Below, piece after piece: positions 57,023 through 64,000 of a DNA stretch of 64,000 nt. The notes beneath the pieces were generated by a model, which worked only from the letters and a program-made list of their open reading frames with translations, did not search any database and was not told the DNA's origin. Source of the stretch: Smallanthus sonchifolius (taxonomy: Eukaryota; Streptophyta; Magnoliopsida; Asterales; Asteraceae); the NCBI GenBank assembly GCA_023525975.1, contig CM042018.1, positions 75,151,001-75,215,000 of the forward strand, written 5' to 3'. Position 1 is the stretch's first letter. Every line of letters starts with the position of its first letter. A program made the position numbers and the translations under genes.

Positions 57023-57526
57023 CTAGAGTTTCTTCAGGCGATTCTTGTTTATGTATCCAAGTCTACAATGCCAGAGATACGTATCATTGAAATCCAATTT
57101 CGTACATTTGGAGGAGATGTTAAATAGAACATTATTATCATGGACAGAAATCTCATAGATTCCATTGTGAGGCTTTGCAGAAAAATAAAACAAACCATTT
57201 AAATATGCAGAAATGAAATCATTGTCAAAAGCATAATTAAATCCTTGTTCCCTCAAAGCGGATACTGAAACAATAATCCTAGTCAAATTAGGAAAAAAAT
57301 AAACATTGTTTAAAACAAGTTCTAAACCAGAAGGAAGTAAAAGAGTGTATTCTCCTACAGCCTTCACTGCAACCTTTTTCCCATTTCCCACATGGAGCTC
57401 CAGGTCGCCTTGCTTCAGCTTCCTAACCTTCTTTAGTCCCTGCAAATCATTATAAATGTGATAACCACATCCAGTGTAAAACACCCAAGATTTGCTAGAC
57501 AGAGAGAAGATCTCAATAACGAACAT
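57023..57526 (-). pseudogene. Element J protease (catalytic Asp lost)
   Basis: SWVFYTGCGYHIYNDLQGL corresponds to the copia protease active site, but the catalytic Asp is Tyr (TAC at 57476-57478). The frame continues through the protease C-terminus to the integrase zinc-finger start LWHCRLGYINKNRLKKL. Confidence 0.87.
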
Positions 57527-57611
57527 ACCTGAAGAGCCTGATTCTGAAGTTTGGTCTTCTTAGCAATGTATGATGGACAGGTACTCTTCCAATGTCCAAT
57601 TTCTCCACAGT
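57527..57611 (-). pseudogene. Element J gag zinc-knuckle end
   Basis: Minus strand CGEIGHWKSTCPSYIAKK: the last two-thirds of a CX2CX4HX4C knuckle. The first Cys is displaced by the insertion of LTR M at 57612. Confidence 0.8.
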
Positions 57612-58378
57612 TGTCACACCCCCAAATTCCACTAACGGAGTTTTACCGTTTGGTGCGTAACAAACCAGGATCTCAGACATTAGTTACATCAAACGACACT
57701 ATATGGGACTCAAATTGAAATATTATAGAAGTTCAGAGTAAATGCGGAAGCGTTTAAACAAGAGAGGAAATGCGCACAACAATGCACCCAAGTCTAACAA
57801 TAACAGAAATATAATAAATGATCAGTAGATTGACAATTATTGAATACATCATGTTGACACCATGCATGCCCTAACGTGCACCTGTGCCTTATCTTAGCGT
57901 CCGGAGAAAACATGTAAGAAAAGTGTCAACACAAGGTTGGTGAGTTCACAGGTTTTAGTTTGCAACAAAGTTCAATAGGTTAATGTACCTTCAATATATA
58001 AATCAATAGGTAGCTAACCCATAAGCATGTAAACTAATTCGCTCGCAACCGACAGCTGACTGTTTATGTTTTTGCCTCCCACCAGGCCTATCAACCATGG
58101 TGCATGTTTAGGTCAAGACTGCACCTTTTTGACATCCAATCGGGTTAGCGCGACTAACGCGGGTGAGATTTGTCAAATCCGGTAGTAATCCTCAACTTAC
58201 CACGCTATGTTCATATTAACGGTCCGATGTGAGGACTTAGTGATAGATGTGTACGCATAGTTAAACAAGTGATAACATATATGAATTACATAACCAAAAA
58301 TGTTTACGTCATGTTTTCTCCCCACTTGTAAAACAGTAAAAAGTGGACATGAAAACTCACATGCATTGCGTAGTAGGT
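57612..58378 (-). mobile_element. LTR M (Ty3/gypsy-type, truncated by H)
   Basis: Starts TGTCACACCCCC on the plus strand, so on the minus strand it ends GGGTGTGACA like the other gypsy LTRs here. It contains the ATGCGGAAGCG and GGTTGGTGAGTTCACAGG blocks seen in plant gypsy LTRs. It is cut near 58378 where the H LTR begins. Whether it is solo or the 3' LTR of a longer element cannot be decided. No gene. Confidence 0.65.
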
Positions 58379-58874
58379 AGTAGGTCCCCATGGCGCGTCT
58401 ACGGATCGATCTCGTGATAAGACGTGACGTTTACTCGGAGTGCGGAATCCAACGAGTCAACGTTTATACGCATAAAAGACAAAGCAAACAATCAAGTAAA
58501 TAAACTTCTCAATTCGTATTCCAATCACAATGATGTTTACAGACTCAATCGGACTTCTCTGAACTGATCTCTCTGGTTCGTTCACTCTATCTCTTACTGA
58601 CTCTGTAAACACACATATATATAACCAACTGACCTGATATAAGCGAACTTATTAAGTTCGCCTCTAACAGCTTAAGCGAACTTAACAAGTTCGCCTCAGT
58701 TAGACCTAAGCGAACTTATTAATTTCGCCTCTGATAGACCAGGCGAACTTAACAAGTTCGCCTCTAGGCTCACTTGTAAAACACTTAGTGACATTTGACA
58801 TTTACATAACAAAAACATAAAGACATAAAATCTAACTATTACAAGCTTTTGTCATTACAATCTATGTCCTAACA
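58379..58874 (-). repeat. Element H 3' LTR
   Basis: About 495 bp. The outer start is TGTTAGGACATAG (minus, from 58874) beside GGGGGAGTC. The inner end is placed at GTAGGTCCCC near 58379 by analogy with D (50033), and a shorter end at 58441 (TGCGGAATCC) is possible. TATATATA (58616-58623) lies 18 bp downstream, on the minus strand, of four GAACTTATTAAGTTCGC motifs (58642-58764). Confidence 0.78.
58616..58623 (-). promoter_or_regulatory. TATA box of H 3' LTR
   Basis: TATATATA next to the palindrome cluster, same arrangement as in E, N and D. Confidence 0.55.
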
Positions 58875-58934
58875 GACTCCCCCTTGACAATAGCTTTATC
58901 TTCAGTCTTCAGTCTTTAACTTAAGCTCTTCCAG

Positions 58935-61900
58935 TTATCCGGTAGTCTGCTGCCAGCATGCACTCCATATCTCCAAAACTCTTTTGTACTGTAGACCTTG
59001 TTCTCTCCAAACATCAGTGTACATGATCTCATTCTTTCGCAGCGTCCTCTGATCTTTCTTTGAAAAATTAATAAGATTTATTGTGTCATAGAAACACACA
59101 ATGACCGTATTATCTTTATCTTCAATCCTTGCTTCTCCAGTATTAACGTCAACATACCACCATTTCATATTCCCAAGAAAGTCTTGAGGAATCTTCTTTA
59201 ATGGTATCTTGTGAATAGCACGCACTGGTTTATACTTGTATCTCCAGGTCACTTTCCCAGTCTTTGGATCTGTGTTCTTCACTCTCTTTCCCTTTTGTGG
59301 TTTCAGTCAATCATACTTTCCTGAACTACCTTCTTTCTTTTTCAAGTTTGCTATCACATCAGCCAAACCATTCTTCGATCTATTAATGAGTGGCTTTGAA
59401 GCTAGACCATTTATTTCACACCTCGGCAAGGTATTGAAATATTTGATCCTCGGCTTTAAGTATTGAACACCGTCAGATCGTTTAATTGCAAATAATTTTG
59501 ATTCATCATCATAGAACCAACTTATTATCCTTCCTACACACTGCTCTTTATTCACATATTTCTCTTTCTGAGCAGGTTGTGCTGGAGACTTGGGTAGCAC
59601 CTTCATCTAACTGTTTACAACTTCTCTCCACTGTTCTCTTGTCATCCCTGTATCTCTGTACATCACAGGTTCTTCATTAACCTTCGGAGACTCAGTGTGA
59701 GTAGTTTCAGTTTCAGCCTCTTTATTTGATTGAATAGTTTCATCATCAGTATCTATCTTTGAATCAGTATCATCAGGCAGTGTGACATCTTCAATAGAGT
59801 CCATAGAATCTGTTACTCCTTCATAAGTGAATTCAGGAATAACATCATCCTGGATGAAGTTATACGGCACTTTAAGACCATCACAGCCTTTATAAGTAAC
59901 ACTACCTTTATCTTTCTCTATTTCAATCTCTACTATTTCTCCTTCTTCTATCTCATTATCCGACATATCATCTTCCATGTCATTGAATAAATCATCAATG
60001 TCATCAAGACATGCAATCTTTTCAGCTTCCTCTTCTTCTAAATCTTGAAAGAATTCCAATAACAAATTTTCTTCTTCATTAGTACCAGTATCTTTGTTTT
60101 TGTTTCCTTCAAGTGATTGTGATGTCGACTCCCCCTGAACCCTAGATATAGGATTAGCGTCAGTGTATTGACGATCACCATCAATATTTCCAGCAGGATC
60201 ATTGTCTTCATCATCACGTCTTTGAATAGACTCTGTGTAACAAGTATCAGGTATCCTCAACTCCCCCTGAGTGTCAAGACGCTGAACGAGTTTGGACACT
60301 AATGCTTGCATGTCAGTAATCTGTTGAGCTTGAGTCTGAATCACCAGCTGCCGTTGTGAATCAGTAGACACAAGAGTGTTTACCTGTGTTAGTAGAGAAA
60401 GCACTTGAGATTCAAGGGAAGTAATCCTTTCAGAATCAGAAGGCTTTGACGGACCAGCTGACGATTGTGGAATAAAAGGACTTGAAGTAGTAGGAATAAC
60501 TGGAGGAACAGGAGAAATCACTGGAGATGGATCCTTAGATCTTGGAGGAGTAATTATCAATGAAGCAACAAAATTAGCATCCTCGACTCCCTAAGAAGAT
60601 TTTGCAGCAGCAATCGAAGCAGACATCAACTTTTGATGCTTAGGATCTGGATTAAAGTCACTATCAGTGTCAGTACTCTCATCGACCAAAGATCTTTTGC
60701 CAAGTACTGATCCGGAAGGAGGATCCCGAACAGACTTTCTTCTTGGTCGCCTGGCTTGAGATTTAATGCGTTTGCTAGCATTAGCCAGTGGAATTGTAGC
60801 CAACCGTTCATAATGACCTGAGGAAAAATCCCTAGAGTCATCAGAATCAGTGCTTTCATTAACCGATAATATCGTATCACTTGAGCTGGAACTAGAATCA
60901 TCATCAGTCACCACATTCCCTCCGGCTTCATGAATGGGTGAGTTCACAGCATCATCAACGAAATCTTCCATGTTCATTCCTAGATCTTGATTAGGATCAT
61001 GAACGATCTCTTCTTGAACTGGTTCCTGAATAGGTATTTCAACTTCAGCTTGTGGAATAGGAACATGTTCAGGAATAGGAATTTGTGGTTGTACGGGAAC
61101 TTGTACTTGTGGAACTGGTATTTGTTGTTGTTGAACTTGTATTTGTGCGGGTTGTTGTGGTAGTTGCTGTTGTTGTTGTTGAACATTGAAGCCTTGAGCT
61201 TGAGCAATTTCATCAGGATGAAACCAGTTGTTATTCAGTGGTGCAACATAATCAGGATTGATTAAGTGCCCAAACAATGGAGTATTGACTAGAATCAATG
61301 CAGCATTCTGCTGTTTCACCTTCGTGCAGTCGGTAAAGATACGCTTTGACATTGGAGTCAAAGTTAATCGTATAGGATGTTGTGGAAGATCCGGAATAAG
61401 GTGATTGAGAATCATTTGAATAAAACGAGGATACATCAAGAATCCTTGACCTTCAACTGGATTAATCTGCATGACCATCTCTCGATAGAAGTAAAGTGGA
61501 AAATTGAATCTCTTATTCAATGTTAAAGCCACCATAGCAGTTTGAAGAGCCATCTTCAATCCATCGGTACCAGCTTTGGGAGGAGAGATGCATTGAATAA
61601 TCACATGCATGAAATACCTCCATTCACTGACTAATCCACCTTTCCGTGCTTGGGTATCATTCTGTCGTCCAAGATAACCCATCCGTTGAAAACAACCCAA
61701 AATAAGAGTTCCTGGATAAGATAACGGATCATCAGCATTTCCACCCAAATCAAGAGCAGCACGAATCGTCTCTTCAGAAATTGCAATCTCGGTATTATTA
61801 ACAGTGGCACGAAGAACATGAGGTTCAACGTCCGTATCTTGATGCACAGTATCCCAAAATTGCTGTATGTACACGAGACTTATATAAGGATCAGCAGATA

Positions 61901-62021
61901 AAGCAACATGAAGACGTGATCTGTTCAAAAATCCTATAATGCCTTGAAAATTCACAGCCTCGGACATGTTCGGATCTAACAATGCCACTTGATTATGTTT
62001 ATATTCAACACGTCGAGCCAT
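58935..62021 (-). pseudogene. Element H 3' ORF (about 1030 codons, three in-frame stops)
   Basis: Starts MARRVEYKHNQ at 62021. The N-terminal domain is shared with E (FLNRSRLHVALSADPYISL, GCFQRMGYL, GFLMYPRFIQMIL, LFGHLINPDYVAP). A Gln-rich stretch follows (61080-61200), then a basic segment SKRIKSQARRPRRKS resembling a nuclear signal, a coiled coil (ITSLESQVLSLLTQVN onward), an acidic region, and the C-terminal module GRIISWFYDD..AIKRSDGVQYL..KWWYVDVNTGEARI. Three stops (TAG 60591-60593, TAG 59607-59609, TGA 59307-59309) interrupt it, but the frame never shifts. No signal peptide or membrane segment seen. Exact function unknown. Confidence 0.82.
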
Positions 62022-64000
62022 CTGGAACATTTGGACAACAAACATATTAGAAAAAATAACGAGTACAAACAAAACAAAACAACAAAGATAAAAAAATTTT
62101 CAAAAAATTTTCAAAAAAAAAAGAAAAATTCACAAGTCCAAATCCTCACTGTCCCCTAGGCGAACTTAATAAGTTCGCTTAGTAGTGCAAGACGCCTGAC
62201 AAGTTCGCTTCGAACAAGTTCGCTTGGAACAAGTTCGCCTGAACCTGTGACGATTCAAATTCAAACACAGTCGATCAAGAATCAACAAATCGAGATGAAA
62301 GCATGGAATACGCAATGAATATCAGTGGAATATAAATTTCCAACCAAATCGGATGATCAATTTTATAAATCCGGTCAAAATCCGTCCATTTCAAAGTTTG
62401 ACGGAAACCGAGATGAACAACACCAAATACTCATAATTTATCGGATGAAATTCAACGAAATTACCTTGGTTGAATTCGCAATTCAATTTGGAATATGATA
62501 CAACCGGTAAACAATCCTCACAACACAATTTAAAATTTTCGAAAATATTCAGTCAAGTTCGCATAAAAATGAAGAAGACGATGAACTGATAAGTTCGCTT
62601 GTTCTAGATACTTAAACCCATTAAGTTCTCTTAATTAGGCGAACTTGTTAAGTTCGCTTAACAAACCTTTGGCGAACAAGATAAGTTCGCTTCACCCCGG
62701 GTAATCAGATTAAGTTCGCTTCACTGTTTTTAAGCGAACTTATTAAGTTCACTTCACTGTACACAGGCGAACTTAATAGCTTTTCAACCTTTTTGCCTTA
62801 AACAAAAAATTTAACAACTTCAACCTGTCAAATCTTGAACTTCTGTCAGCAACACGTATCCGATCCAATCCCGAACAATTGTAATAAAAGTTTAGAATTT
62901 TCATGGAAAAGAAAAATCAAAATCTTTTTGAATTTTATCTATACAAACGGAATCACATATTTTTGAATTTTATCTGAATAAACTGAAATCACATATTTTT
63001 GGATTTTATCTGTACAAACTGAAACACATATTTTTGGATTTTATCTGTACAAACTGAAACACATATTTTTGAAACTATAAGCGTTTATTTTCCAAATTCA
63101 TGTGATTTAGTACCATTTAGATGAAAGACATCGTGTACCCCACATATATGCCAAACAGAAATATAAATTGCACTATCTTCAAGACATATACAGTTAATGT
63201 TAAGATTAGATCAATATCTAAGATGAAATTATCTCTTTTAGCACAAGTATAAAAGCAAATCCCAAAGGATATAAGAATCGTGATGATTCAGAATCAGAAG
63301 ATTCTAATGGATTGGCTGTTTAATGAGAATCAACAGATTCAGGTATGATGATCCAACTATTATCTGGATAAAATTTAATGGAGTCAGACTAGATGATGTA
63401 TCTAACTGATCCAAGGGTGAATATATGTTTCAACAGATTTTGAAAGCATATCTTAGTTCAACAACACCTTGCATGTTTTTCGGGGCATGGGCAGTGAAGT
63501 GAACTGTAATAAATTTGTGCTAAAGATATAATTCGATATTGGACTCATGAAATTCTTTATAACCATATATTCTTTATCTGATAATGATCTTTTACACACA
63601 CACCCAGGCATATAATGGATTTAAATCACAGATGTAATCATATTATATTTAATTTTCACACTACTATTAGTTTCAAAACGCTTTTAGCCTATTGACAATT
63701 CAAGTTTCAAATTTTATACACAAATTTTAAAACAAATTATCAATAATAGAGCATTCACAACACTATCATTTCTTATTTATGCAGACATTGAAATTTAGAT
63801 CAAATCAACTCAGTTTAATCAATCATATATTAAGGTCTATTAAGGTAGTGTGAAATGAACTAATCACTGATGTATTATCATTTCTTCTCTAACCTCAAAT
63901 GATGTCAAATTTTATATTTTTCAATTTGTTTTGACTTTTTATAAATTACACTTTTGATAGAAAATATAAATACAGAAATGTAATAAAGCAATAAAAGAAC
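62022..64000 (-). other. Element H spacer upstream of 3' ORF
   Basis: Non-coding. GCGAACTTAATAAGTTCGC-type palindromes cluster at 62155-62240 and 62560-62790. Repeated ACATATTTTTGGATTTTATC blocks lie at 62940-63080. Matches to the D spacer run from about 63440. No gene seen to the window end. Confidence 0.8.

Larger units (their letters stand above)
54341..57611 (-). mobile_element. Element J: truncated Ty1/copia retrotransposon
   Basis: Order on the minus strand: gag zinc knuckle end, protease, integrase, RT, RNase H, the Ty1/copia order, but with a sequence type unlike E, D and H (no 3' ORF or palindromes seen). The left end is cut by C just after RNase H and the right end by LTR M inside gag. 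It is the host of C and so the oldest layer. Confidence 0.88.
58379..64000 (-). mobile_element. Element H: sirevirus (Ty1/copia), 3' part
   Basis: 3' LTR, polypurine tract, long 3' ORF and spacer of a minus-strand element that continues beyond the window; pol is not included. Related to D by LTR and spacer, and to E by the 3' ORF. Confidence 0.85.

Noticed and set aside
58379..58441. H LTR beginning exactly at TGCGGAATCC (58441)
   Set aside because: Possible, but D (50033) and N (3843) begin TGTAGG next to their primer site or target duplication, so the longer LTR is preferred; the boundary stays uncertain.

Overview
This window is plant nuclear DNA made almost entirely of LTR retrotransposons. 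I found no host gene, structural RNA operon or CRISPR array. The Ty3/gypsy elements carry a chromodomain-like integrase tail and the Ty1/copia elements are sirevirus-like with an extra 3' ORF. Primer sites complement plant initiator tRNA-Met, and the intergenic DNA is AT-rich. These features point to a large angiosperm genome. The style of the elements suggests Asteraceae, but that is an impression without a database search.

Layout, oldest to youngest as the nesting shows: J, a decayed Ty1/copia element on the minus strand (54341-57611), was hit at its 3' end by C, a Ty3/gypsy element on the minus strand. C has its 5' LTR at 52884-54340, gag-PR-RT at 50153-52636, INT at 15826-17182 and a 3' LTR remnant at about 12582-15791. 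C is split by D, a deleted sirevirus-like Ty1/copia element (17183-18540, 43826-46313 and 48850-50152). D received G, a Ty3/gypsy element on the minus strand (18541-43820, target duplication CATAT), and K, a solo LTR (46314-48849, CATCA). G in turn received E, a 15-kb sirevirus on the minus strand (24273-39231, ATTGG). On the left, the 3' LTR of C took a solo LTR, L (12974-14908, CACGG), and an unidentified LTR element, A. The LTR of A was hit by B, a complete Ty3/gypsy element on the plus strand (765-12076, TGCGC), whose leader holds another solo LTR, N (3843-4594, TCTAT). On the right, the gag of J is cut by gypsy LTR M (57612 to about 58378), and M is cut by H, another sirevirus running off the window (58379-64000).

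The coding regions are retroelement gag, protease, reverse transcriptase, RNase H and integrase, nearly all broken by stops, frameshifts or loss of catalytic residues. The best preserved are the gag of G, the protease-integrase and reverse transcriptase blocks of E, and the extra 3' ORF of E and H.

Most notable: (1) E has its 5' LTR-primer site-gag arm inverted inside one insertion bounded by a single target duplication, with short microhomologies at two junctions. (2) At least five unrelated families, from both Ty1 and Ty3, each carry their own short quasi-palindrome array. In most it sits just upstream of the LTR TATA box; in the sireviruses it recurs in the gag leader and before the 3' ORF. 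(3) The sirevirus 3' ORF has basic nuclear-signal-like stretches, a coiled coil and a conserved C-terminal module, with no membrane segment visible.
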